A DNA stretch of 64,000 nucleotides. It comes from Jiulongibacter sediminis. GTDB taxonomy: Bacteria; Bacteroidota; Bacteroidia; Cytophagales; Spirosomataceae. Each line of letters begins with the position of its first letter. Position 1 is the first letter of the stretch. Below the pieces are notes generated by a model that was not told the DNA's origin, did no database searches, and was given only the letters and a program-made list of their open reading frames with translations. The position numbers and the translations under genes are program-made. Of this stretch, positions 18,120 through 27,154 are shown in pieces. The stretch is from positions 310,001-374,000 of the forward strand of contig NZ_LGTQ01000005.1 in assembly GCF_001306455.1 (NCBI RefSeq), written 5' to 3'.

Positions 18120-18685
18120 TCTAGAACTCTTGATTGAGCCGTATCTGGCTGCGTAACAAGCGAATCAACCTGGAAATAGCCTGTAATTCCTCCGGTAAAC
18201 TTATAACTGCTAAAGTCTTCTGAAGCCTCCATTCCGTTTCCGATAATTTGATCATTTGGAGTATTAACCTGAACCTTCTTATCAGTGTAGATGATTTTTT
18301 TATTTGGATCCCACACCAATTCATTTGTGGAAAGGCTCTGCTGAGCCTGGCGGTTATAAAAGAAGACGTTTCCCTGGATAATGTACCTGTTCTCTTTCTG
18401 AACATATTTTCCGCTGTCACCCCGTAATGAGCTATATTCTACGGCATTTTCATCAATAAAATTGACATAGACAGCCTTTGGGTATACCTCGTCTTCATTT
18501 TGCATTTTGAGCTGTTTGGCCGTAGACATTTTTACCCTGACCCGGCCGGAATCTGTGAAGGCCACATTGAGGTCATCAATGGTCATGACGGGCCCGAGGT
18601 AGACAAAGTTCTCTTTGGTTTCGTCCTCCTCTTCACAAGCCCAAAGTACACTGAGGGCGATAAACAAGTAGACAAAGCGTTTCAT
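18116..18685 (-). CDS. lptC: LPS export protein LptC
   Basis: Periplasmic, membrane-anchored subunit of the Lpt bridge. The 189-aa lipoprotein (lipobox SVLWACEEE) has the LptC beta-jelly-roll pattern: AVYVNFIDENAVEYSSLRGDSGKY, NRYIIQGNVFFYNRQ, ELVWDPNKKIIYTDKKV, NGMEASEDFSSYKFTGGI. Its last codons overlap the convergent cytochrome gene by 4 bp. It follows the outer-membrane protein gene by 5 bp. Confidence 0.85.
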   Translation of the reverse strand: MKRFVYLFIALSVLWACEEEDETKENFVYLGPVMTIDDLNVAFTDSGRVRVKMSTAKQLKMQNEDEVYPKAVYVNFIDENAVEYSSLRGDSGKYVQKENRYIIQGNVFFYNRQAQQSLSTNELVWDPNKKIIYTDKKVQVNTPNDQIIGNGMEASEDFSSYKFTGGITGYFQVDSLVTQPDTAQSRVLD

Positions 18686-18690
18686 TTTGA

Positions 18691-19986
18691 TTAGTCAATT
18701 CTCGGCTGAATGAACCATGGGCTCAATAAAGTAGCACTTATTGATAATCTAACGTAATTTTCTCTGATTAGGTTGTTAGTAATAACTCCACGGTTACCAA
18801 AGGCCACACCAAGGTTGACATAACTTGGGTTTCTGTAGCCCATCGGCACTGAGACACCCATTGAGAATTTGTTGTCCTTAATACGGGTTCCATTGATAAC
18901 ATAGGCGGTTTGCGAAGTTGAATAACCTAGTCTATAAAAAACCTGACTAAGATACCTTGTAGAGGAAGAGTTTGGGAGATACTCCAGACCGAATTTATAT
19001 TCTTCCGTGTCATTTTTGATTCTTTCTGCCAAGGCATCCAGGTTTTGAGCCGTTGACCATTTAGTGGTATGATAGTCGGCCGCAAAGATCCATTTGAAAG
19101 GGCTTTCTAGGCTAATACCTACCCGATACTGAGTTGGTGTTTTTACTGAAATATCATTTAAGGCTAACGTATCAGGAACGCGAGTGATGAAAGGGCCGTT
19201 GCCGACATCGGCATAGCTTCCGAAAGTTCTGAGAACATCGCCTTTAAGTTCGGCAGACCGCTCTACAGCTCCTCCAATATTCACTTGCCACTTATCATTC
19301 AGTTTTTGTTGATAGGCCATTCCAAATTTCAAACCGCCACCTTTCATTGCATAGCGTGTATTGGTTCTTAATTGATTTGATGCGTTACCAAAAAGGTAGG
19401 AAGAACTGTCTTTGTTAATCGTTCCAAAATTATAGTTGGCCTCTAATCCGACATAAAGACTATTGAAGATCCTGAAAGAGTTTGTGAAAGAAGCTCTTGA
19501 AATACCACCTGTGTTATACACTTCTTTAGTGTAAACTTCATTTTCAGCACCAATGATGGCCTCATCGTATTTGGTTTTATGATCAACCATACTGTAAGGT
19601 CTGAGACTTGCTCCCATCGCCCAGTTGGTAGTCACTGGTACCGTAAGTGAAAGGTTGTCAAGATTGAAACCGAAGTCTCTTTGAGAAAGGTTCTCGGTAG
19701 TTATTGTTCTGGCATTACCTCTGAAACCTACATTAAATGCAACATATTTATAGCCCGAAGCAACACGGTTTTTAACCAAAAGGGCCGGATTAATCTGATT
19801 AATGTAAAAAGCATTTGCAAATGAAGCTCCGGTTCCCCCCATCATTTCTTGCGAAGCGGCGGTTGGCTCGGCTAATTCACCTATTCCAAAGACGGAGTAA
19901 GGAGTGTTGCCCTGACCCTGGCCAAAAGCTGTTGCAGATAGAATAAGGCTTAAAAAACTAAAGAGTACTTTTTTTGTTCTCAACAT
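18691..19986 (-). CDS. Putative outer-membrane beta-barrel protein
   Basis: A 431-aa protein with a signal peptide (SATAFGQ) and many amphipathic beta strands, ending in a strand suited for BAM recognition. The N-terminal region (TPYSVFGIGELAEP, MGGTGASFANAFYINQINPAL) resembles FadL/OmpP1-like Bacteroidota outer-membrane proteins. Ligand unknown. Its start overlaps the coaX end by 29 bp and lptC follows 5 bp later, so coaX, this gene and lptC form one operon. Confidence 0.7.
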   Translation of the reverse strand: MLRTKKVLFSFLSLILSATAFGQGQGNTPYSVFGIGELAEPTAASQEMMGGTGASFANAFYINQINPALLVKNRVASGYKYVAFNVGFRGNARTITTENLSQRDFGFNLDNLSLTVPVTTNWAMGASLRPYSMVDHKTKYDEAIIGAENEVYTKEVYNTGGISRASFTNSFRIFNSLYVGLEANYNFGTINKDSSSYLFGNASNQLRTNTRYAMKGGGLKFGMAYQQKLNDKWQVNIGGAVERSAELKGDVLRTFGSYADVGNGPFITRVPDTLALNDISVKTPTQYRVGISLESPFKWIFAADYHTTKWSTAQNLDALAERIKNDTEEYKFGLEYLPNSSSTRYLSQVFYRLGYSTSQTAYVINGTRIKDNKFSMGVSVPMGYRNPSYVNLGVAFGNRGVITNNLIRENYVRLSISATLLSPWFIQPRID

Positions 19987-20689
19987 TGTGAATCAATATT
20001 CTGTATAATCCTTCCAGAACTAAATTTGAAGCCGCAAAGGTCGGATAATTAATCTGACTTTCAAAGAAGCCGGCATCTCCGCCACTTATCAAAATCTTGA
20101 GATCATGTTCTGCAAGATATCGACTTATTATCCCGTTTATTTCAGCGGCCATTCCGTTTATCACGCCACTTTTGATACAGCTCTCGGTGGTGTTTCCAAT
20201 TAGCTCAGGAATTTCTTCCGCCTCTAACAACGGCAATTTTTTTGTGAAAGTGTGTAAAGCTTTGAAACGCATCTGCAGTCCGGGAGAGATGTAACCACCT
20301 TTGAAAACACCCTCTTTATCAATATAGTCCATCTTAAGAGCCGTGCCCATGTCAATGATCAGGCAATCTTCGGCTGGAAACCTGAAATGTGCTCCAACGG
20401 CCGCAGCAAGGCGATCGTACCCTAAAGTGTCAGGACTTGCGTAACCATTAATTATAGGAATCCTGGTATCTCTGTTGAGAAAAAGTGTATGTTCAAAGTC
20501 TTTAAACTTAGAGAGTAATTCCTCAGAATTGAGAGTCACCGAACATACAATCAAGGCGTCCGGCTTAACTTTTTTTAAGTCTTTTAACAGTTGACTGGTT
20601 CGTCCTCTCTTGAATTCGGTCTCGTGGCCATTTTCGTAAATGGACATTTTTCCAAATGTATTACCAATGTCTATTGCAGCGTAAATCAT
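19958..20689 (-). CDS. coaX: Type III pantothenate kinase
   Basis: First step of coenzyme A synthesis. The 243-aa ASKHA-fold protein shows the phosphate motif AIDIGNTFGKMSIYE, the substrate region YGYDRL-like DTLGYDRLAAAVGAH, DMGTALKMDYID, and GGYISPGLQMRFKAL. Family members are usually about 250 aa. It heads the operon with an outer-membrane protein and lptC. Confidence 0.93.
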   Translation of the reverse strand: MIYAAIDIGNTFGKMSIYENGHETEFKRGRTSQLLKDLKKVKPDALIVCSVTLNSEELLSKFKDFEHTLFLNRDTRIPIINGYASPDTLGYDRLAAAVGAHFRFPAEDCLIIDMGTALKMDYIDKEGVFKGGYISPGLQMRFKALHTFTKKLPLLEAEEIPELIGNTTESCIKSGVINGMAAEINGIISRYLAEHDLKILISGGDAGFFESQINYPTFAASNLVLEGLYRILIHNVENKKSTL

Positions 20690-20701
20690 TGTGACATAAA
20701 A

Positions 20702-20740
20702 ATAAAAGCACCCGCAATGTTACCATTGGGGTGCTTTTTT
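20702..20740 (-). terminator. Terminator between MFS gene and coaX
   Basis: Hairpin with arms AGCACCC and GGGTGCT flanked by A-rich and T-rich runs on both sides, placed just after the MFS stop (minus strand) and before coaX. Confidence 0.75.
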
Positions 20741-20755
20741 GAATTTTAAGATTTC

Positions 20756-21988
20756 TTAGTGAGCAACCGCCTCTCCTGATTTTCCTCTCTGCCAGAAGAA
20801 AAGAATAGTGAAAGCTACAATCAAAATGATTGGGAAAGTTGTCATCGTTGAAAGCGTAGCCTGCCCTGCAGCTAAGTCAAGGTCAACACCTGAGAGACCA
20901 AGGGCTTGTTGTTCCGCAATATCACTATCAATCCATCCACCAATAATTGGTTGGAAAATGGCAGTAGAGAACATACCTACACCGCCTACAATTGACATTC
21001 CCAAAGCACCACTTTTTGGGATATTAGTAGCGACAAAACCGATCATTGTCGGCCAGAAGAACGCTACACCAACCGCAAAGAAAATAGCGGCAACGTAAGC
21101 CATAGCTCCTGTTTGCGTACTGAAAAGGTAAATACCCAAAGCAGCAATAATCGCACCTCCAAGAAGAACTCCAGTTTGTCCCAGAATATTTGTTACAGGT
21201 CCTCCAAAGAAGCGTAGAACAGCCATCAGCCCTGTAGTAAGAGCAAGAATAAGCATTGGTTTAGCTCCTGAGCTCTCCATGATTAAACCTGTCCATTTTT
21301 GAGGACCAAACTCTGTGATCGCCGTTAACGCCATACAAGCAAAAATGAAAATGAAAAGGGGAGTAAGCATAGCTTTGAAATTAGCTGAAAGCGAACTCGC
21401 CTGCTCCACACTTGCTTTCGGGAAAGTTTGACCGTAGAAAAGGTAAGCGTAAACTAAAGCAGGGATAGGAATTAACCAGAACTGGCTCTGCCATGAGAAG
21501 CCCATGTTTGTCATAAGCTCAGAAAGAAGAGCTCCTACGAAGATTCCGCCGGGGAACCACATGTGGAATCTGTTTAGCATTTTATTCCTTGTTTCTCCCT
21601 GATAAGTATCAGCGATCATAGGATTACAGGCGGCTTCAGTACAGCCACAGCCTATTCCCATCAGAAGGTTTGATGCCAAAAGCAAAACATAACTCGAAGA
21701 TGAAACAAAATAGATGGCAATCAATGTAAGTGCCGCACCTACGAAGTGAGAGAAAAATGCGATCTGCATAATTTTCTTTGGTCCAATAGTATGGTAAATA
21801 AGTCCACCGATGATCATGGCAATCGGGAAACCAAAGAACCAAAGAGAGTTAATGTACCCAAGTCTTTCGGCAGTGTAGCCAAGGTCAGTTCCAAGCTGCT
21901 TCAGAGTACCAGCACTGATACTGAAAGAGAAGGCCGTTGTAATCAACGCAAAACAACTGGCCAGAAATAATCTTTTATCGTTTACCAT
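20756..21988 (-). CDS. MFS transporter, probably for a sugar or sugar derivative
   Basis: A 410-aa major facilitator protein with about 12 hydrophobic segments. It has an MFS motif-like loop (IYHTIGPKKIMQIAFF) between the second and third helices. It starts divergently from the Gfo/Idh gene with 262 bp between; by context it probably imports the substrate of the oxidoreductase module. Substrate is not identifiable from sequence. Confidence 0.8.
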   Translation of the reverse strand: MVNDKRLFLASCFALITTAFSFSISAGTLKQLGTDLGYTAERLGYINSLWFFGFPIAMIIGGLIYHTIGPKKIMQIAFFSHFVGAALTLIAIYFVSSSSYVLLLASNLLMGIGCGCTEAACNPMIADTYQGETRNKMLNRFHMWFPGGIFVGALLSELMTNMGFSWQSQFWLIPIPALVYAYLFYGQTFPKASVEQASSLSANFKAMLTPLFIFIFACMALTAITEFGPQKWTGLIMESSGAKPMLILALTTGLMAVLRFFGGPVTNILGQTGVLLGGAIIAALGIYLFSTQTGAMAYVAAIFFAVGVAFFWPTMIGFVATNIPKSGALGMSIVGGVGMFSTAIFQPIIGGWIDSDIAEQQALGLSGVDLDLAAGQATLSTMTTFPIILIVAFTILFFWQRGKSGEAVAH

Positions 21989-22250
21989 TAGAGATTTGAT
22001 TAGGGTTATAATTTCGGCGGTAAAGATAAATTTTTTCGATAGTTCAAAAAACTTTCGGGCTTATTCTTGAATTCGGTTTTTACAATTTTTTCTAAAAAAA
22101 AGATAGATTTTTCTCTTTTACTCAAACAGGGCATCTTCTTCTTGGAAGAAACAAGGCTTCTGTTTAATTTCATGCCCCATTTAAGCGATTTGCGAAATGG
22201 AATGGCGACTATTCGTCTGATAAATTTCAACCTAACAATACCTATATAGA

Positions 22251-23459
22251 ATGAACAGAAAGATAAGAATGGGCATGATAGGAGGCTCATTGGAGGGCTT
22301 CATTGGTGCGGTCCACAGAAGAGGTGCTGCTCTTGACGGAGAAATTGAGTTGGTTTGTGGAGCTTTTAGCTCAAACCCTGAAAAATCTAAACAAACAGGC
22401 GAAGCTCTTTATATGGATCCCAGCCGGGTTTATGGCTCTTATGAAGAAATGATTCTCAAAGAAAAAGAGCTTCCCGAGGGTGAAAGAATGGATTTCGTAT
22501 CTATCGTAGTTCCTAACCATGTTCATTTCCCTGCGGCAAAGTGTGCTTTGGAAAATGGTTTTCCGGTGGTCATGGACAAGCCCATTACACTGACAATGGC
22601 GGAGGCCAAAGAATTAAAAGTTATTCTGGAGAAATCTGGTCAACTGTTTGCCCTCACACACAATTACACGGCCTACCCAATGGTAAAAGAAGCTCGCCAA
22701 TTGGTCAAAAACGGTGTGATCGGTGATATCAGGAAAGTAATTGTGGAGTATCCGCAAGGCTGGTTATATGAATTGCTGGAGGCAACAGGCCAAAAACAAG
22801 CAGATTGGAGAACCGACCCGGAAAGATGTGGAGCTGCCGGTGGGGTAGGAGATATCGGTACTCACGCTGAAAACCTCGCTGAATATATCACAGGATTACA
22901 AATCACTGAGCTTTGTGCTGATCTTACGATTTTTGTGGAAGGCAGGAAACTGGATGACGATGCCAATATTTTGTTACGTTTTGATAACGGAGCAAAAGGT
23001 ATTCTTCATAATTCACAAATATGCCATGGAGAGGAAAATGATCTTAATATTCGAATATATGGAACCAAAGGTGGCCTGAAATGGAGTCAGATGGAACCAA
23101 ATACGTTGGAATTGACCAATCAGGATACTGGTTCAAGAATCATCAGAACCGGAGTCGGTAATCTCTCTCCTCATGCCCAGGCACATACGAGGCAGCCAGC
23201 GGGTCACCCCGAGGGTTATATTGAAACATTCGCAAGTATCTATAGAAACTTTGCTTATGCTTTGAGAGCTAAACACGGTGCTTCAGCCGATAAGTCTGCA
23301 ACAGGCGGTTTAGGTAATGCTTCAAGTTTGGATGGTTACGATCCGGACGTATATGATTTCCCTGGCGTAGAAGATGGCCTTCGTGGAATGGGCTTCATTC
23401 AAACCGTAGTTAAATCGGCCAATGACGAAAAGAACAAGTGGACGAAATTTGAGATTTAA
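22251..23459 (+). CDS. Gfo/Idh/MocA family oxidoreductase
   Basis: A 402-aa NAD(P)-dependent sugar oxidoreductase. N-terminal Rossmann fold with GMIGGSLEGFIGAVHRRG, the cofactor-side motif MDKPIT in place of the more usual EKP, and a C-terminal substrate domain with DIGTHAENLAEYITG. These enzymes commonly oxidise sugars or cyclitols at C3 or C1. Part of a module with a second homologue (23581-24726), a TIM-barrel isomerase and the divergent MFS gene. Confidence 0.88.
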   Translation: MNRKIRMGMIGGSLEGFIGAVHRRGAALDGEIELVCGAFSSNPEKSKQTGEALYMDPSRVYGSYEEMILKEKELPEGERMDFVSIVVPNHVHFPAAKCALENGFPVVMDKPITLTMAEAKELKVILEKSGQLFALTHNYTAYPMVKEARQLVKNGVIGDIRKVIVEYPQGWLYELLEATGQKQADWRTDPERCGAAGGVGDIGTHAENLAEYITGLQITELCADLTIFVEGRKLDDDANILLRFDNGAKGILHNSQICHGEENDLNIRIYGTKGGLKWSQMEPNTLELTNQDTGSRIIRTGVGNLSPHAQAHTRQPAGHPEGYIETFASIYRNFAYALRAKHGASADKSATGGLGNASSLDGYDPDVYDFPGVEDGLRGMGFIQTVVKSANDEKNKWTKFEI

Positions 23460-23580
23460 GATGCTGTATGACAGGTGGCCGAAAACGGGTGTTTGGCCTT
23501 GTTTAACATAGAATTGGTCTTGAGTCTTAAATCTTTCGTCTGAAAGAAATTGAACAATAACAGTAAATAAGCAACAAAAC

Positions 23581-24726
23581 ATGCAAAAAATTAAAGTAGG
23601 TGTTGTAGGTACAGGTTTTATTGGACCTGCCCATATTGAAGCCTTGAGACGTTTGCCAAATGTCGAAGTGGCAGCATTGGCTGAAATCACAAAAGAGTTG
23701 GCTGAAGAAAAGGCAGCACAGTTGGGTATTGCCGTTGGCTGCACTTTTGACGAAATGCTGAAAATGGATGACATCAAGTGTGTTCACATTTGTACACCTA
23801 ACTTTCTGCATTACTCACAATCTAAAGCTGCCTTGGAAGCCGGCAAACACGTGGTTTGTGAAAAACCATTGTCTAAAGACTTGCCTGAGGCCAAAGAGTT
23901 GGTTGAAATAGCGGCGAAAAGTGGTTTGGTTAATGCCGTTCACTTTAATCTTCGCTATTACCCGATGGTACGTCAGATGAAGGTGATGCGTGAGAAAGGC
24001 GAACTGGGCGATGTCTTCTCAATAATTGGCTCGTATCTTCAGGATTGGCTATATTTTGACACAGACTACAACTGGCGTCTTGAGCCTGATAAGTCCGGGG
24101 ACTCACGTGCAATTGCTGATATCGGTTCACACTTAATGGACATCATTGAATACGTTACAGGACTAAAAACGGTTGAGCTTTTAGCTGATTTCAGCACTGT
24201 TCATAAAACCAGAAAGAAGCCATTAAAAAGAATTGAGACCTATAGTGGCGTGGAGCTTGGCCCTGATGATTATGCAGAAGTTGAGATCAATACAGAGGAT
24301 CACGCGAACGTGTTATTACGTTTTGATAATGGTAATAAAGGTTCTGTAACGGTATCTCAGGTTTCTGCAGGTCGCAAGAATCAGTTGAAGGTAGAGATTT
24401 CCGGATCAAAGAGAACTTTTGCTTTCAACTCTGAAAGGCCAAACGAACTTTGGCTGGGTCATCGCGAAAAGGCAAATGAGGTCTTGATGAAAGATCCTTC
24501 GTTGGTTGATCCTGCCGTAGGATCTGTAGTTTCTTTCCCTGGTGGGCATAACGAAGGTTTCCCGGATACCTCAAAGCAATTATTCAAAGAAGTTTATGCT
24601 GCCGTAGAGGCTGGTAAACAACCAGAGAATCCAACCTTCCCGACTTTCGCTGATGGATATCGTGAACTTCTGGTTTGCGAAAGAATTCTTGAAAGTCATA
24701 AAGCTCAGAAATGGGTGAGAGTGTAA
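23581..24726 (+). CDS. Gfo/Idh/MocA family oxidoreductase
   Basis: A 381-aa paralogue of the preceding gene. It has GVVGTGFIGPAHIEALRRL at the N-terminus, the family EKPLSKDLPEA motif, and DIGSHLMDIIEYVTGLK with the catalytic-region Asp and His. Identity to the first copy is clearly low by eye outside the motifs, so it probably acts on a different step or substrate. A terminator follows, so the isomerase may be expressed partly on its own. Confidence 0.9.
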   Translation: MQKIKVGVVGTGFIGPAHIEALRRLPNVEVAALAEITKELAEEKAAQLGIAVGCTFDEMLKMDDIKCVHICTPNFLHYSQSKAALEAGKHVVCEKPLSKDLPEAKELVEIAAKSGLVNAVHFNLRYYPMVRQMKVMREKGELGDVFSIIGSYLQDWLYFDTDYNWRLEPDKSGDSRAIADIGSHLMDIIEYVTGLKTVELLADFSTVHKTRKKPLKRIETYSGVELGPDDYAEVEINTEDHANVLLRFDNGNKGSVTVSQVSAGRKNQLKVEISGSKRTFAFNSERPNELWLGHREKANEVLMKDPSLVDPAVGSVVSFPGGHNEGFPDTSKQLFKEVYAAVEAGKQPENPTFPTFADGYRELLVCERILESHKAQKWVRV

Positions 24727-24737
24727 GATAAAACTTC

Positions 24738-24770
24738 AAATGCGGAGCTTGAGAACTCCGCATTTTTTTT
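24738..24770 (+). terminator. Terminator between oxidoreductase and isomerase genes
   Basis: Stem ATGCGGAG/CTCCGCAT with an 8-nt loop, followed by eight T. It lies between two functionally linked genes. Confidence 0.85.
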
Positions 24771-24791
24771 CAACCTTAAATCTATAGATAA

Positions 24792-25844
24792 ATGAAAAGT
24801 ATAAAAGGACCGGGTATTTTCCTGGCACAGTTCATGGGTGATGAGGCCCCTTTTAATTCATTGGATACCATTGCTGATTACATGGCTGGAAAAGGCTATA
24901 AAGGTATTCAGTTACCTGCGTGGGATGGTCGCATCATTGATTTGAAGAAAGCGGCTGAGTCAAAAACCTATTGTGATGAGCTTAAAGGGAAACTTGCCGA
25001 TAAAGGTCTTGAAATTACAGAGCTAAGCACACACTTGCAGGGGCAGTTGGTGGCATCTCACCCTACATATAATATGATGTATGACGCTTTCGCTCCAAAA
25101 GAAGTGCATGGCAATGAGCAGGCAAGGAGAGAATGGGCAATAGAGCAATGCAAACTTGCGGCTATAGCTTCAAAAAATCTTGGCCTTACTTCTCATGTTG
25201 GATTCACCGGAGCTTTGGCATGGCCATTTTTGTATCCTTGGCCGCAGAGGCCTGCAGGTTTGATAGAGTCTGCTTTCAAAGAGTTAGCTGCCAGATGGAA
25301 GCCAATTCTGGATGTTTATGATGAAAATGGTGTAGATTATTGTTATGAGTTACACCCGGGAGAGGATGTTTTTGACGGAACGACGTTTGAAATGTTCCTG
25401 GATGCTCTTGATGGCCATTCCCGAGCTAACATCAACTACGACCCCTCACACTTTGTGCTCCAGGCTTTAGATTATGTACAGTTCATTGATTTCTATCATG
25501 AAAGAATCAAGGCTTTTCATGTTAAAGATGCTGAGTTTAATCCTACTGGTAAGCAAGGGGTTTATTCAGGTTATGCTGGTTGGGCAGACAGGGCTGGTCG
25601 TTTCCGTTCATTAGGAGATGGTCAGGTTGATTTCAAGTCAATTTTTAGTAAACTTTCTCAATACGATTACGATGGCTGGGCAGTCTTAGAGTGGGAGTGC
25701 TGTATCAAGGATTCTGATCAGGGTGCTTCTGAAGGTGCTCCGTTTATAGAGGATCATTTAATACAGGTGGTAACCAGAGCTTTCGATGATTTTGCCGCGA
25801 CAGGGGCAGATGAAGAGGTGAATAAGAAAGTTTTAGGAATTTAA
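24792..25844 (+). CDS. Sugar phosphate isomerase/epimerase family protein (TIM barrel)
   Basis: A 350-aa xylose-isomerase-like TIM barrel. Metal-site residues are visible in the typical places: YELHPGEDVFDG, NINYDPSHFVLQ, FHVKDAEF and WAVLEWECCIKD. The family interconverts keto and aldo sugars or epimerises them. It is a cytoplasmic enzyme with no signal peptide and probably follows the Gfo/Idh reactions. Confidence 0.87.
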   Translation: MKSIKGPGIFLAQFMGDEAPFNSLDTIADYMAGKGYKGIQLPAWDGRIIDLKKAAESKTYCDELKGKLADKGLEITELSTHLQGQLVASHPTYNMMYDAFAPKEVHGNEQARREWAIEQCKLAAIASKNLGLTSHVGFTGALAWPFLYPWPQRPAGLIESAFKELAARWKPILDVYDENGVDYCYELHPGEDVFDGTTFEMFLDALDGHSRANINYDPSHFVLQALDYVQFIDFYHERIKAFHVKDAEFNPTGKQGVYSGYAGWADRAGRFRSLGDGQVDFKSIFSKLSQYDYDGWAVLEWECCIKDSDQGASEGAPFIEDHLIQVVTRAFDDFAATGADEEVNKKVLGI

Positions 25845-26326
25845 AGAAAAAATTTTCTTTCAATATTTTATTTGGTCAGCAAATTTTTGATTGACTCTTA
25901 AAAAGGTATCCAATTCAGGGATACCTTTTTTAGTATTAAACGAAGTATTCTTTGAATTTAAAGGGCATTTGTGCCTGTGTTAGAATTTGTTTAATTCCTA
26001 AAAAGAAACGTTCTTTGATGTTAGAAATCTGAATAAAATTTGGCGATAAGCCAATATTGAAATGCTAAACAGAATTATATTTTGAAATGATATTAATTTG
26101 AGAATATATTATGGGGTGTTTTGGATTGGTTCGCTTTGTACGTTTTGACAAATAATGCTTCTTTGACATAAATGAGTTCTATTGTATTTTGAGGAGTCAA
26201 AGTTGTACTATTTAATTCAAAACTGCATCGAAATAAAATTGGCAAATCGTAATTTTGAACATTCGAAAATTTTTTCTTTAGATTTAAACGCAAAATAAAA
26301 TTCTATCAAAATTAAAAGAAGGAAAC
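25845..26326. other. Intergenic stretch, very AT-rich
   Basis: Contains the terminator at 25900-25932. The remaining 390 bp is AT-rich without a supportable gene; a 66-codon open frame on the minus strand (26093-26293) has no signal or family resemblance. It probably carries the promoter and regulatory sites of the PII gene, but I see no convincing consensus. Confidence 0.5.
25900..25932 (+). terminator. Terminator after the isomerase gene
   Basis: Stem AAAAGGTATCC/GGATACCTTTT with a 7-nt loop followed by T residues. Confidence 0.85.
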
Positions 26327-26665
26327 ATGAAAAAAATTGAAGCCATTATTCGGAAATCAAAATTCTCTGAAGTTCGTGATGCACTTCATGCCGTTGAGGT
26401 AAATTTCTTTAGCTACTGGGATGTAACGGGTGTTGGCAACGAAAAGGAAGGACATGTTTACAGGACTATCAGCTATAGTACTACTGATATCCAGAGAAGA
26501 TGTGTTTCTATTGTAGTCTCTGACGAGTTTGAAGAAAGAACCATTGAAGCTATTTTAAAAGCTGCTTACACAGGTAATGTAGGTGATGGAAAAATCTTCG
26601 TTTCTGATATCAATGAGACGTACAGGATTCGTACGAGTGAAAAAGGCTCTCCTGCGATCAACTAA
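26327..26665 (+). CDS. PII family nitrogen regulatory protein with divergent T-loop
   Basis: A 112-aa PII (GlnB/GlnK type) signal protein that senses ATP/ADP and 2-oxoglutarate and usually gates AmtB. Kept features: MKKIEAIIRKSKF start, the B-loop TGNVGDGKIFV and C-loop RIRTSEKG. The T-loop (residues about 37-58) reads NEKEGHVYRTISYSTTDIQRR rather than the usual RQKGHTELYRGAEY pattern, so the uridylylation Tyr is displaced by about one position and surrounding residues differ. It lies 489 bp before the ammonium channel gene, separated by a terminator and a promoter. Confidence 0.9.
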   Translation: MKKIEAIIRKSKFSEVRDALHAVEVNFFSYWDVTGVGNEKEGHVYRTISYSTTDIQRRCVSIVVSDEFEERTIEAILKAAYTGNVGDGKIFVSDINETYRIRTSEKGSPAIN

Positions 26666-26689
26666 TCAAGTACATCAAAGCAACGGAAT

Positions 26690-26719
26690 TGAAGCCGGGT
26701 CAATTGACCCGGCTTTTTT
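26690..26719 (+). terminator. Terminator after PII gene
   Basis: A perfect 20-bp palindrome of two GCCGGGTCAA-type arms (26693-26712) followed by seven T. Confidence 0.88.
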
Positions 26720-26982
26720 TGTGAATAGACTTCAGAATAAAATTTGGCCTTGGTTCGGAATTATCTACGGTTTTGGTGATATTTTTCGATTAAATATTTC
26801 TGGAAAATATTCAAAATTAAATTGTGTGTTATCAATATAAGGCGGAAATAAATCTTGATATATTATCAATAAGTGCTCATTGTGGGCTTTGTTTGAGTAT
26901 TTTGTCGTGATAAACTTAGAATAATGCAATTATATTTAATAAAAATAATATTTGTGTAAAGTCAAAAAAAATAGAAGAAAAT

Positions 26983-27013
26983 TTTGTCTGTATATTTTAT
27001 TGCCATATACTTG
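26983..27013 (+). promoter_or_regulatory. Candidate promoter of the ammonium channel gene
   Basis: TTTG (26983-26986), 19 nt, then TATACTTG (27006-27013), one mismatch from TAnnTTTG. A transcript starting here would have a leader of about 135 nt. Confidence 0.45.
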
Positions 27014-27154
27014 CATCGTGAATCAGATGAATGGTCGGTGGTCAGACAATTAATCTTTGTACTTGATCCCAAACAAGATCTCCGGCCCGGATTCTATTCG
27101 TCTTTTTAAGGAAGTGTATCTAAAAAAGTATTAAAACTAAACCAATTAATTGTT

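Larger units (their letters stand above)
26666..27154. other. Intergenic stretch between PII and amt genes
   Basis: Holds the PII terminator (26690-26719) and the candidate amt promoter (26983-27013), leaving a leader of about 135 nt before the amt ATG. No gene is supportable here. Confidence 0.6.

Noticed and set aside
22006-22290. Minus-strand open frame between the MFS and Gfo/Idh genes
   Set aside because: Overlaps the start of the real oxidoreductase gene and is low complexity (Lys/Phe/Ser rich).
23474-23500. Hairpin GGCCGAAAAC...GTTTGGCC after the first Gfo/Idh gene as a terminator
   Set aside because: Arms need a bulge and no real T-run follows, so the two oxidoreductase genes may still be co-transcribed.
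26093-26293. 66-codon open frame on the minus strand in the gap before the PII gene
   Set aside because: No signal, family resemblance or spacing consistent with a gene; the region is very AT-rich.
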